This document shows positions 30,976 through 43,071 of a stretch of 64,000 nucleotides of DNA, piece after piece. The notes beneath the pieces were generated by a model. That model did not search any database, was not told where the DNA came from, and saw only the letters and a program-made list of their open reading frames with translations. Location of the stretch: the NCBI GenBank assembly GCA_022575985.1, contig JAKSXM010000247.1:7897501-7961500 (forward strand), written 5' to 3'. The position numbers and the translations under genes are program-made. Every line of letters starts with the position of its first letter. Position 1 is the first letter of the stretch. Origin of the DNA: Anagrus nilaparvatae. Taxonomy: Eukaryota > Arthropoda > Insecta > Hymenoptera > Mymaridae.

Positions 30976-32285
30976 GTAATATGCTATAAATCTCCTATTT
31001 ACATTACTAATTTATAACTATTATTAGTTTACAATTATCACCTAATCATCTAAATATTAATTTAATATAAATATATCCTAATATATATTACTTTAGATTT
31101 AAGAAATACGTAATTTTTTTTAGAAATAAGAAATAATTATACAATTTTCATTGTTTGCATACGATTTTGGCCTTGAGACTGAAAAGACATAATATTATCA
31201 AAACAGCTGATCTTAAAGACTGCATAATTGCACTTTATAAATTATACTAAATCACATGGAGTGAAAGAGGGGATAACCAACTTATTAACACACATACAAT
31301 TTTTATTAAAATACTACTGCAACATTCTTTTATTTTTTGCTCGACCAAGCTCTCACTTCAACTTCAAAGAAACGCAAAATTAAATGTGCATTACTGTATA
31401 AATAAATACGTAATTCTCATAGACGAGCAATGTTCTCAACTATAAAAATCGCTTGTAATCTAATAAGGATTAATGGAAATATTATTAAATAATAATATAT
31501 ATGAAAAAATATTGACAATCCAGAATGTATGAACAAAAAAATGCTCCTGAGAGCTTATAAACCAGAAGAGAAGCTGTATAACCGACTTATCGTAACAATA
31601 ATTAACTCTATTCTAGTTTCCTAAAGCCGATATCAAAAGAAAACAGAGCTTCTCTAAACTGGTACTGTTATTAACTAACTCACCAACGCTGTATAGCGTT
31701 TCTTAATCTGAGACAAGCCACATATTTGCGTATTTCTCATTAACACTCAACTTGAGTATATGAAAATTGCAGGAAAGCTTTTTTTTATAACTAATTAATC
31801 AAATTTTCTTAAATTGGCCTCTCTCTTTCTCCTACGATTTGTAAATATCATAAAGTTTCACAAAATTTTTTCAAACAACCTCTTTGTCATTCTGGTATCA
31901 GGCATACATCTGTGTATAAATATTATGAAAACTATTGTTTAAAATTTTTTATTTTTTATCGTCTTAAGAATTTCATATCTCTATTTTTCTTGCTCCATTT
32001 GACTTTCTCAATACAAAATTTTTATAAATAAATAAATTTAAAATTAATTATTTACGTAAAAAAAAAATAAAGAGGAAGAGGAGAAAGGGATGGAATGCAT
32101 GCACAACACATAACGAATAATAAAAATTTTAGATTCATTTTTTTTTCTCACTCACGCGCTCATTATATAGCAACATTGTAAAAATACTTTATATTCATGA
32201 ATAAAATCTCGACTTAAATACAATTAGTGACGTAAAATTTCGTTTTTTTTTCCTCATGCTTATTAACTCACAAAATAAAATTTTT
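30976..32285. other. AT-rich spacer, no gene seen
   Basis: No repeat unit, hairpin or open frame of note was recognised in this 1.3 kb. Confidence 0.4.
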
Positions 32286-32289
32286 CTAT

Positions 32290-33300
32290 AACATATACAT
32301 TTGCTCCTTCATCCATATAAAAATATACAACCTTTCTCCCTCACCCATTAATAAAATATCCAACTACAACATATACATCCAATCCATTACCTAAATCTAA
32401 AAATACAAAAATTAAAATTTTCTACAACATATAACTCCAATCCATTACCTAAATCGATTACCTAAATCCAAAAATACAAAATCCGAAAATATATTTTAAC
32501 TGCACATCCAAAAAAACCGTGCATCTAAAAAACCATATATTCCAAAATTTTTTAATAATATAAAAAACTGTACATCCCAAAAGTCAATTTTTAATAATCT
32601 CAAAAACTGTAAATCCGAAAAAATATTTTAACATCCCAAAATACAATTTCTAATTATATCAAAAACTGTACATCCGAAAATATATTTTAACTGCACATAC
32701 GAAAAAAAAACCGAACATTCCAAAATTCAAATTTTTAATAATATCAAAAACTGTACATTCGAAAATATATTTTAACTGCACATCCGAAAAAAACCGTACA
32801 TCCGAAAAACTGTACATCCCAGAATTCAATTCTTTAATAATATTAAAAACTGTACATCCGAAAATATATTTTAACCGCACATCCGAAATTTATATTCCAA
32901 TAATATCAACAAAAAAAATTGCACATCCCAAAATTCATTTTTTAATACGAAAAACCGCACATCTGATAATATATTTTTACCGCACATCCGAAAAAACCTT
33001 ACATCCGAAAAACCGTACATCCCAATTCTTTAATAATATCATAAACTGTAAATCCGAAAATATATTTTAACCGCACATCCGAAATTTATATTCCAATAAT
33101 ATCAAAAAAAAAATTGCACATCCCAAAATTCATTATTTAATACGAAAAACCGCACAACCGAAAATATATTTTTACTACACATCCGAAATTTATATTTCAA
33201 TAATATCAAAAAAAAAACTGCTTTTCCAAAAAAAAAAGCACATCCCAAAATTCATTTTTCAAAACTTTTCCCGCGAAAACTAAAACTACTATACCAAAAT
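32290..33300 (-). repeat. decayed tandem repeat, 'GCACATCCGAAAATATATTT'
   Basis: Phrases 'actgcacatccgaaaa', 'accgtacatcc', 'aaactgtacatcccaaaatt' and 'tttttaataatatcaaaaac' recur at least eight times with unit lengths of roughly 90-120 bases plus internal short repeats. Copies are diverged and A-rich, so the array is old. Confidence 0.6.
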
Positions 33301-33359
33301 TCAATTATTTTATCATCTATATAATAAAGTATACATTATTCAACAATTCTAAACCAAAT

Positions 33360-34020
33360 TTAAAATTATGTCACTAAAATTGACCCCATAGCAGCCAAAT
33401 TTTACGCCAAAAATTAAATAATATTAAAATTTCTTAAAATTTATAATTTTTAACCCTTTCAACTATAAAGTTTTAATTTATTATCATGAAATTTAATGAG
33501 ATTGTATGATTTTTAAAACCAATTCAATAATTTTCTTATCGATTGATAAATTTATATCATTTTTTCAATCCTTTAATTTATAAAATTTTAATTAAAAAAC
33601 ATGAAATTTGCTGAAATGGTATGATTTCTTCAATATTTTTAATAAATTCTTATTAAATTACATTAAAATTTTATACAAATTTTTATTTTTAACCCTTTAA
33701 TTTATATCATTTTATTCAAAAATCATAAAATTTGCTGAAATTGTATGATTTTTAAAACCAATTCAATAATTTTTCTTATTAATTGATTTTATTTTTTTTA
33801 TTAATTATTTTCTTATTAATTTTTAACCGTATAAATTGAAAAATTTTACTTCAAAATCATAAAAATTGCTGAACTTAAAAATTAAATTATTTGTGTTTTC
33901 CTATCAACTGATAAATTCATGATATAAAAGTTATACTAAACCAATAACTTAAAATTGTTGTTTTTAACCCTATTTAATTTTACGAATATTGACAATATTC
34001 GAGACCAGAAATTGTGTAGT
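33360..34020. repeat. diverged tandem repeat, 'AAAATCATAAAATTTGCTGAAATTGTATGATTT'-type unit
   Basis: The core 'gaaatttgctgaaatggtat' with variants 'aaatttgctgaaattgtatg' and 'aaatttaatgagattgtatg' recurs about every 110-130 bases (33,490, 33,603, 33,730, 33,858), interspersed with 'tttttaacccttt'. No gene. Confidence 0.45.
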
Positions 34021-34249
34021 TTTAAAATGTAAATTCCAATAGTTTTTTTTATATATAATGAAAAGCAAACCAATATTAATTTCTACATTTTTTTAAACCA
34101 AAATTAACATTGTAAAAACAAAATTTTAGCCCAAAAATCATAAAAATTTCAAACCTTAATTTTTTATTATTTCTTATTTCGGGTATCACCATCTATTGCT
34201 ATGTATTCGAAGATTTTGGTATATATTGTATATATTCTCGGGGATTTTA

Positions 34250-34440
34250 ATACTAATTTCTCGATTGATTTCAGATAACACCAGCTTAGGAAAATCCAGC
34301 ACCAATTAGACAACCTATTCAAGTGCCCAGAAATCCAATTATTATCATGTCTGCTGAATAATTAGTACAATATAATAGAGGTCAAAAAGCAATAAATGAA
34401 CAGCTACGTTGGCACCTTCCATGAGATTCTGCGTTGAAAT
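34250..34440 (+). pseudogene. short unrecognised coding-like remnant
   Basis: One frame reads 'NPAPIRQPIQVPRNPIIIMS' then, after stops, 'LVQYNRGQKAINEQLRWHLP'. The composition is less A/T-skewed than the flanks, suggesting a fragment of a former coding sequence. I cannot name it. Confidence 0.2.
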
Positions 34441-34590
34441 ATCCAAAACTTTTCATATTACTTATCTTACATTTTAACTAATTATCTCCAAATATCTTAT
34501 ACAAATGAGAATAATTTTAAAACTTTTAATTTTTTTATATACTTACAAATTTTTTTTCAATTATTAAACTTTTATATTATGTATAATCAT

Positions 34591-35024
34591 AATCGGCTAA
34601 AACAAAAACTTTAAAAAGTAAAAATATGCGTTTCATACTATTTGGTTTGTAATTAAATCTCAAAAAACAACTGATATGCTTTATAAGTTTGGTTTCAGAT
34701 TTTGATTCTGTTTAATAGAATATTTAATATTTTCTTTGATTACCCACTTAAATCTCATCCTAGCAGAAAAATTGGAGTTTATTGAAACCCAGTGGTTTTA
34801 AAACTTGGAATGAAAAATCAACACTGGGTTTCAATAAACTCCAATTTTTCTGCTAGGATGAAATTTAAGTGGGTAATCACAGAAAATATTAAATGTTCTA
34901 TTAAACGGAATCAAAATCTGAAACCAAACTTATAAAGCATATCAGTTGTTTTTTGAGATTTAATTACAAACCAAATAGTATGAAACGCATATTTTTACTT
35001 TTTAAAGTTTTTGTTTTAGCCGAT
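34591..35024. mobile_element. ~0.43-kb near-perfect palindrome (foldback MITE)
   Basis: The arms run from TCGGCTAAAACAAAAACTTT (34,594) to its complement ending AGCCGA (35,022). They stay almost identical to the centre near 34,807, where AATTGGAGTTTATTGAAACC pairs with GGTTTCAATAAACTCCAATT. The loop is about 45 bases. Mismatches are few, so the element is young or recently homogenised. No target duplication was determined. Confidence 0.85.
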
Positions 35025-35747
35025 ATCAGTTATTTTTTAATATTTTTAGATATTTAGTAAAAGCTAATCTAATAATTAATAAAATTTAATATTTAAATAC
35101 TGGATACAACTTTTAAATTGCAAAACTTTAATTTTGAAATTAATTATGTAATAAAATATTTGATTTGAAAAATTGTTTGCATTTGTTCAATTCTAAAATT
35201 TATTTTCGAAACTTAATTTTTCTTAAACTTAATACTTGATTCAACTTTTCAATTGCGAAAATTTAATTCTGAAATTAAGTAATTATTTAATAAAATATTT
35301 GATTTGAAAAATTTCTTGCATCTGTTTAATTCTGAATTTTAGTATCGAAACTTAATTTTTCAATGAATTTTATTAATAATCAACATAATTTTATAATGGA
35401 AAATTTTCAATTAGTATTACATAAATTTCATCACAAAAGAAGCTTATTTAAAAGTTTATATAAATTTTTAAATTTCCGCGCTTATATTTTTACTATATTG
35501 TAATGTATATGTATTAGTGATAATACATGTATTGTATAAGTATGTATTGGTATCATATATTTCTAGTAACTTTTGTTAAAAATGTTAAAAGCGGTAAAAA
35601 CGTTAATTTAACTTCGGAGTAAAATAAGTAATTTCTATAGTTGAAATCTTATAAAACTTATTGCGTAAACATGCCCTATAATTTTTGCTTATAAAATCGA
35701 ATATTATAAAATTATAATTAAAAACATAAAATAATAAAAATATAAAA
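35025..35747. other. AT-rich DNA with an internal duplication
   Basis: The stretch around 35,140-35,220 ('aataaaatatttgatttgaa', 'cgaaacttaatttttc') is repeated with changes at 35,285-35,360. Nothing else is supported. Confidence 0.35.
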
Positions 35748-36521
35748 TGTGAAGGTTACATGAGAATATATCAAAAGAATATTTAGAAAGTTACGAAATA
35801 GATTTTGTAAGGTATTTATTGTTTTATTGCCGAATTCAAAGAAGATCCACTTTTACTAAAATCAGAGGAAGGGAGAGTTTTTGAGGACAACGCCAGATTT
35901 CTCAGGATACAAGATCGACACTTCGTATCTAGCTTCCAAATAGTTTACATTAAAAATTGAATAAACAGTAATTTGCTTTTCAACATAAAATACGAAGTCT
36001 TCTTATTATATATAAATGCCCTTGGTGCCAATAGTTACGTTAAACTTAACGTTAAATTTTAACATTAAATTCTACGTTGATTTGCCATTGAGTTAACGTA
36101 AATTTAACATTAAATTTAACGTTAAATTTAACGTTAACGATAAAAAAAATGAAAAACTTAATCAAACCTAATCTAATCTTATCAAATGTGCAATTAAAGC
36201 CATTAAAAAAAGTAAAAAATGATATTTATTTCCTTTTATAAGGATTAGATTAGGTTTGAAGTTTTTCATTTTTTTTATCGTTTGCGTTACCTAAATTTAA
36301 CGTTAAATTTAATGTTAAGTTTACGTTAACTGCATAGCAAATCAATGTAAAATTTAACGTTAAAACTTAACGTTAAGTTTAACGTAACTTTTTGCACCAG
36401 GGACCTAAAAACCTATCCCGTACATTATAGAGTTGTAGTTTAAATAACTAATCGCGAATTGAACCTACCCGCTCTTTATTAAGTTACTAAAGAAAAAGAC
36501 AGAAAATACCGAACATTACAT
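35748..36521 (+). mobile_element. possible LTR of an LTR retrotransposon (MITE inserted)
   Basis: The candidate begins TGTGAAGGTTACATG at 35,748 and ends CCGAACATTACA at about 36,520, directly before a tRNA-Trp-type primer-binding site. Removing the 385-bp MITE at 36,019-36,403 leaves a ~390-bp sequence starting TGT and ending ACA, a normal LTR size. The right end is well supported by the PBS. The left end is a guess because no second LTR was found in the window. Confidence 0.4.
36019..36403. mobile_element. 385-bp MITE with TTAACGTTAA repeats
   Basis: The ends are inverted: CCCTTGGTGCCAATAGTTAC on the left, and TCCCTGGTGCAAAAAGTTAC read inward on the right. The body is an imperfect palindrome built of TTAACGTTAAATTTAACG-type strings around a central 'aaaaaatgaaaaact' pair. 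Its tips resemble those of the giant element next door (GGTGCATAAGTTAACG), so both belong to one family. Confidence 0.75.
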
Positions 36522-36533
36522 TGGTGACCCCGG
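36522..36533 (+). promoter_or_regulatory. tRNA-Trp-type primer-binding site of an LTR retrotransposon
   Basis: TTGGTGACCCCG directly follows ACATTACA. TGGTGACCCCGACGTG is the complement of the 3' end of insect tRNA-Trp plus CCA, and several Ty3/Gypsy lineages use it (family knowledge). The match breaks after TGGTGACCCCG, exactly where the giant palindrome begins. The right flank of the palindrome starts G-ACAGTG, consistent with an interrupted leader. Confidence 0.5.
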
Positions 36534-36834
36534 TGCATAAGTTAACGTTAAAATTAACGTTAAAAATTAACGTTAAATTTTAACGTTAATTTTAACGTTA
36601 ATTTAAGGTAACTTTAACGTTAATTTAAGGTAGATTTAACGTTAATTTAATGTTAAATTTAACGTTAAATTTAACGTTAAAATTATCGCGGAAAATTGAA
36701 GAAAAAAAATCTTCATAATTTTGCTAATCCAACTATGTAGTTATTATGGAAATTATCCTGATGCTTCTAAAATTAAGCATTATTGCTATTTTTTCACAAC
36801 TAAATTTTTTGATCAAATTAATGTTCGTTCTAAC

Positions 36835-37160
36835 ATTAAATTTAACATTAAATTTATTATTAAATTTAATGCTAAAATTTAACATTAAAATTAACATTAA
36901 ATATAACGTTAAAATTCAACATTAAATTTAACGTTAAAATTCAACATTAAATTTAACGTTAAAATTCAACATTAAATTTAACGTTAAAATTCAACACTAA
37001 ATTTAACGTTAAAATTCAACATTAAATTTAACGTTAAAATTCAACATTAAATTTAACGTTAAAATTCAACACTAAATTTAACGTTAAAATTTAATGCTAA
37101 ATTAAACGTTCAAATCCGATATTAAATTTAACGTTAAAATTTAACATTAATTTTAACGTA
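36835..37160 (+). repeat. ~25-bp minisatellite, left arm
   Basis: The unit 'aaatttaacgttaaaattca' plus 'acatt' is repeated about nine times. The inverted copy in the right arm (45,290-45,620) has the same number and the same variant order ('cactaaattt' versus 'cattaaattt'). The two arms were therefore copied from each other after the array formed. Confidence 0.8.
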
Positions 37161-38339
37161 AAAAAAGCATACAACATAACAACCAAAATTTTAGAAACGT
37201 TTTTGAAATAAGCCTTTAAACTGTTTCAAATGTCCGCAGAAAAACGTTTCCAAACATTTTATTAATATTTTAGGACGTTTCATCGGCTCCGACTTTTTTC
37301 CCTTAAAATTGCTTTTTGGCGTATTTACGGACATTTGGTGTATAAAAAATAAAAAAATTTAGTATCTTCTTCATTTTTTTATTTTATTGATAGATCAATG
37401 AAATACACACACACACAAAAATTTACAATTTATTAAAACTTTGTTTCGATCAATAAACTACAGCTCGTTTAGTATCATCATTAGAAATTTCTGTAAATAA
37501 AAGAAAATATAAATTTTTTAGCTATTATTCTCTAAAAAAGTTTAAATCTGAATAAATTGCATTACCTACTTGTTTTTTCAATTATATTGCACGACCGTTT
37601 TAATTTTTTGATAATGTAGTCTGAACCTCAAAAGTCAGCTATTATTAACTGCAGATGTAAAATTTTCAATTTAAGAGTTTCGATCGGAACTCCATCTTTT
37701 CGAAAAAAAAAGTTTTATACCAGATCTCCAATCAGACTCTCAAAAATATTGATTTTTTCTTGTGGAAGTAAATTTCCAATCTCTGAGGATCAAAAAAAGT
37801 AAAAATTTAGTTTTTCACACTATCAGATTGCTGCGCTTAAATTTTTCTTAAAAGTTTGGGCGATAACTATTTCACCGATTTACTTTGTTTGATGAGTAGT
37901 TAAAAAAATATATTAACATGGAACATGTTTATAAGGAGGGGGTACTTGAGAACTTGAAAATTAAGGGGGGGGGGGGGTAAAATTTGCCCTATTTAAGTGG
38001 GTGGTCAAATTTGTCCTATTTAAGTAGGGGGTAAAATTTGTTCTATTTAAGGGGGGGGGGTGGGGTCAAATGAGACTTTGAATAATTAAGAGGCTTTGAA
38101 AAATCTAGACTTGAGGACTTAGGATAATACAGGTTTATGGACTTAGAATAATATCAATTTAGAGACTTGCAAGTCCAATTGGAATAATTCAGGTTTAGGG
38201 AATCAAAATGGTTTGGGTTTAGTGTTGTTGTTGTTATCAGCGTTGTTACTTGTTGAGGATTGTTATCTCCCACTTCAAATTATTTTAAGTCCCTAAATCG
38301 AAAATATTCTAAGTCCATTTCACCCCACCCCTCCCCCAT

Positions 38340-39955
38340 GAAGTAAACATGTTCCATGCATTTAAGTTGGGTTAACACAAACCAGTTATAAGTTTTTTTG
38401 ATGGGCTGACTTAGCTAAATTAATACCTGAATCAAAAATAATCTGTAATCCCCTCAAGGACGCACTGGCCAATGAATTTCCGAATAAAGGTATATTTGCA
38501 TTTCTACGAGAAAATACGTTTTATGAGCACCTCATAACCGGTTTGTGTAACTACACAACCAACGAGCGTGGAACATGTTCACTCATAACAGTAGAGTCCA
38601 TAAACTTAAAGTATTCTAGGGTTGTTACTTGTTGAGGATTGTTATCTCCCATTTCAAATTATTCTAAGTCCCTAAATCGAAATATTATAAGTCCATTTCA
38701 CCCCCCCTAAAAACGACACTTTTTCACCCCCCCCCCCCCTAAAAGCGTCACTTTTTGACCCCCCCCCCTGTCGAGCCAAACTTTTTCAAATACTCCATCC
38801 AATGAACATGTTCCATGTTAAAATTGACTAGGCCGCGACTACCACCATGATTTTCTGGTAGTTTTTACCCAATAAAGTGCAAAAAAAAATGTGAAAATGG
38901 AATCGACAATAAATGCCAAAAAGATTTTGCCACTCATATATCAAAAACTGTGTTTTTTGTATCTGAGCTACCCCAAATTTTCAAAATAACTTTTTAGGTA
39001 AATAAAATTTTAAAATCTAGATAAAAAATCTGAATCTAAAAAAAAACATTTCTTTTTACGATGAAACTTAGCCAAGTTATCGTCAATTTAAGATTTTCTG
39101 AAATCAGATTGTCATAAAAAAGATATTGAAAAAGCCTGTTTCTGTACATAAAATATGCATTATTGCTTGATTTATAATGGTAAAATACTAATTTTTTTTT
39201 TAATCGTTAACTTTTTCTCTGAGTATTCATTTTGATCAAGAAAAAAATCATTTTTTTTTTATCACATTTCAACTTTTAGGTCAAAAACCAATGAAAATCT
39301 GTGTTAAATAAATTTTGCTCAAATTTTGCTACTTACAGTTTTCAAAGGTTTCTTCTGACCTACAAATTAAAATTTTGGCAATAAAATGGATTTCTTTCTT
39401 GAAAAAATAAATACTCCGTAAAAAATTAATCAATATTTAAAAAGAAATTATTATTTTAGGATGAAAATCACGCTAGTTATGCATATTTTAAGTTCAGAAA
39501 CAGGCTTAATTCAATAGGATTTCAATCATATTTAAGACAAATATCAGTAATAATATGCAGTATTCACTTGATTTTCATCGTAAAATAATAAATTTTTTTC
39601 TTTTAAATCAATTTATTTTTCCCTGAGTATTCATTTCTTTAAGAAAAAATTATTTTTATTGACAAAATTTCAATTTTTAGGTCAAAAACTGTGTTAAGTA
39701 AATTTTTCTACTTACAGTTTTCAAAGGCTTTTGACCTGAAAATTGAAAAACTGTGTTAAGTAAATTTTGCTACTTGCACTTTTCAAAGGCTTTTGAACTA
39801 AAAATTGAAATTTTGTCAATAAAAATGTTTTTTTTCTTAAAGAAATGAATTGCCAGGGAAAAATTAAATTATTTAATAAAAAATTATTATTTTACGATGA
39901 AAATAAAGCGAGTAATGCACGTTTAAAGTTCAGAAACAGGCTTTTTTCAATATAG
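38340..39955. repeat. left-arm-only insert, related to 60,340-60,970
   Basis: This block has no counterpart at the matching point of the right arm. It contains inverted 'cacaaaccagttataag' / 'cctcataaccggtttgtgt' phrases and C-rich runs ending 'aacatgttccatgttaaaat'. From 38,830 on there are 'ttttacgatgaaacttagcc' and 'ggtcaaaagcttttg'-like phrases that recur at 60,670-60,950. No gene. Confidence 0.5.
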
Positions 39956-41767
39956 AAATATCGTTTATAGTAAATTTTTGGATCTGATACGTAATTTTTT
40001 GAAAATTTTTTCTCAAATTATTGCCACCAAAAAATACAAAAGTTTTTTTTTTTTTTTACGACGTAGTATTTAATTTTTTCCTATGAAAGTACGAGTATCT
40101 AGAATTATCGTTTGTTAAGGATTTCTGTTTCTGATACGTAATTTTTCAAAAATTTTTTTTAAAAAACTTTTTTGATAAAAAAATTTAGAAAAAAAACAAT
40201 CTTTTTTTTTATGGTGTAGTACCATTTTTTTTATGGTGTAGTACTTATTGTTAATTTCTTTCTATGAAAGAAATTAGTATCTAGAATTACCGTTTTTATT
40301 CGTTGCCTTCAATCTGATACTTAATTTTTCGAAAATTTTTGTCTCAAAAATTTTTCTTTTAAAAAATACAAAAATCCCTAATTTTTTTTTTCTTTTTGGA
40401 TGTAGTATAATTTTTTTCTATGAAAGTATTAACTTGATATTTTCAATTAGATAACTAATTAATAACTACGCCAGCTATACCAAAAACTGTCTAACAGACA
40501 TAATAAGCATAAAAAAAGATTTTAAACTGGTGTAAAAAAATTTACCTTTTTATTAGGTGAAAAACCTAATTTTTTCCATGAGGTGTTAAACTGACAATAG
40601 CAAGGAAAAAATAATTTTTAGTTTTTCTTATGACATTATTTCTTGTAGACCATTAAAAACATTTTGTTATTGCTAATATCTCAAAATTTTGCACGATTTC
40701 CGACTAAAAGACCAAAACCATTGGATATCTGAGACTTTCTTCTACAAAACTGTAAATGTAAAAGAAAAAGAATTAAATATTTTTTAATATTAATTTAAAT
40801 TTAAAATATAGATAAACTTGCAATTAATATTTAAAAAAAACTCTTTATCAGCCCTTAAAAATTAGGCTTAAACTCTTACCATTTTTTTTGTTCGTATAAG
40901 TCAAACTGGAGATACCCTGCACATCGTTTTTTCTTGTTTTTTCTCCTTATTAAAAAAATTTCTTTTTGATTCAAAGTAGTTATTTCATAGAACCAATATT
41001 TTTGACAAATCTTTGAAAAAAATTTTCTGAAATTTGAAGGTTATCTATCCAGAATTCCTGAGTAAATAGACGCAGCCTACAACAAATTTTCCTATTTCAC
41101 TAAAAAAATCTTCCTTGATTTAAACTCTGAAAATTCTTCACAAAAAAATATATAATTTTTAATATTGTGCTTATTAAAATTTATCTAAATATATTTTTTT
41201 TGTATACATTTAAATATTTTTTTTGCTGATAAAAATGCAACTAACAATTTGGTTAAGTTTGTTTGTGAACATAGTTCATATCATGCTAATGAACTTGAAC
41301 TTGGATGTAAACAAACTTAACCAAAAAGTTAGTTGCATTTTTATCAGCAAAAAAAATATTTAAATGTATACAAAAAAAATATATTTAGTTAAATTTTAAT
41401 AGGTACAATATTAAAAATTATATATTTTTTTGAGAAGAATTTTCAGAGTTTCAATCAAGGAAGATTTTTTTAGTGGAATAAGAGAATTTGTTGTAGGCTG
41501 CGTCTATTTGCTCAGAAATTCTGCATAGATAACCTTCAAATATCAGAAAATTTTTTTCAAAGATTTGTCAAAAATATTGGTTCTATGAAAAAACTACTTT
41601 GAATCAATAAGAAATTTTTTTAATAAGGAGAAAAAACAAGAAAAAACGATGTGCAGGGTATCTCCAGTTTGACTTATACGAACCAAAAAAAAAATGGTAA
41701 TAGTTTAAGCCTAATTTTTAAGGGCTGATAAAGAGTTTTTTTAAAATATTAATTGCAAGTTTATCTA

Positions 41768-42397
41768 TCTTCTATTAAAAGAATGAAATGTAACGCTGAT
41801 TTTGAGACATTTTAAAACTCATTCTGATTGGTCAATACTTATCAGCTGTTATACATTTAGAAATTTATACTAACGCGCTCTTGCGGTCTATTATTTTTAA
41901 TGGCACTTTTTTTTAAAATTTTGTATTTTATTTAAATTTTATTTTTTAAATTTTTTTTTCTTCATTGTGGAAGGGTGAATAATATAATATTATTTGTCCT
42001 TAATAAAAAATTAGTTATTTATGAGGGATCCATTTATGAAATAAGTGCGATATAAAGTTATATAACATATCAAATGGGAAGGTGTACAGGGCCCAAGGTG
42101 CGTAGCACCGAGGGCCCGTGATTGCATAATTGGTAAAATATACATTTATATCAAGGGTAAATTCATACTTAATTTTATTTAAAAAGTGCGTTAAGGTTAT
42201 CCCCCAGTAAGTAAAAGTAACTTCAAAAAATAAATTTTAGCTTATACTCAAATACACTTAATGAAGATTATGTATAAATAAAATAGACAATTTGTTTTAT
42301 TAATTAAATATTTGTTTAAAGTTTAAATTGTTTCTCATTTAAAATTGAATTTGAGGGGGTTGGCGCGCTTTAGCGCGCAGGGGGCGTAGCCCCCTAG
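41768..42397 (+). mobile_element. 630-bp non-autonomous Helitron with readable empty site
   Basis: The insert begins TCTTCTATTAAAAGAATG and ends with the hairpins GGCGCGCTTTAGCGCGC and GGGGGCGTAGCCCCC, whose tail CTAG is the last four bases (42394-42397). It is bounded by A on the left and T on the right. The opposite palindrome arm (about 40,785-40,830) has the same flanks joined directly, '...gtttatcta|tattttaaattt' when inverted. Insertion between A and T, a TC start, a CTAG end, a 3' hairpin and no target duplication are the full Helitron signature. No coding capacity. A second G/C hairpin, GGGCCCAAGGTGCG...CGAGGGCCC, sits at 42,089-42,117. Confidence 0.85.
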
Positions 42398-43071
42398 TAT
42401 TTTAAATTTAAATTAATACTAAAAAATATTTGATTCTTTTTCTTTTACATTTACAGTTTTGTAGAAGAAAGTCTCAGATATCCAATGGTTTGGGTCTTTT
42501 AGTCGGTAATCGTGCAAAATTTTGAGATATTAGCAATAACAAAATGTTCTTAATGGTCTACAAGAAATAATGTCATAAGAAAAACTAAAAATTATTTTTT
42601 CCTTGCTATTGTCAGTTTAACACCTCATGGAAAAAATTAGGTTTTTCACCTAATAAAAAGGTAAATTTTTTTACACCAGTACAAAATCTTTTTTTATGCT
42701 TATTATGTCTGTTAGACAGTTTTTGGTATAGCTGGCGTAGTTATTAATTAATTATCTAATTGAAAATATCAAGTTAATACTTTCATAGAAAAAAATTATA
42801 CTACATCCAAAAAGAAAAAAAAAATTAGGGATTTTTGTATTTTTTAAAAGAAAAATTTTTGAGACAATTTTCGAAAAATTAAGTATCAGATTGAAGGTAA
42901 CGAATAAAAACGGTAATTCTAGATATTAATTTCTTTCATAGAAAGAAATTAAGTACTACACCATAAAAAAAAGATTGTTTTTTTTTAAATTTTTTTATCA
43001 AAAAAGTTTTTTAAAAAAAATTTTAGAAAAATTAGGTATCAGATTGGAGATATCGAGTAAAAACGATAATT

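Noticed and set aside
42050..42120. bacterial or viral insertion suggested by GC-rich 'gggcccaaggtgcg' hairpin
   Set aside because: It lies inside the 630-bp Helitron and is a normal hairpin of such elements.
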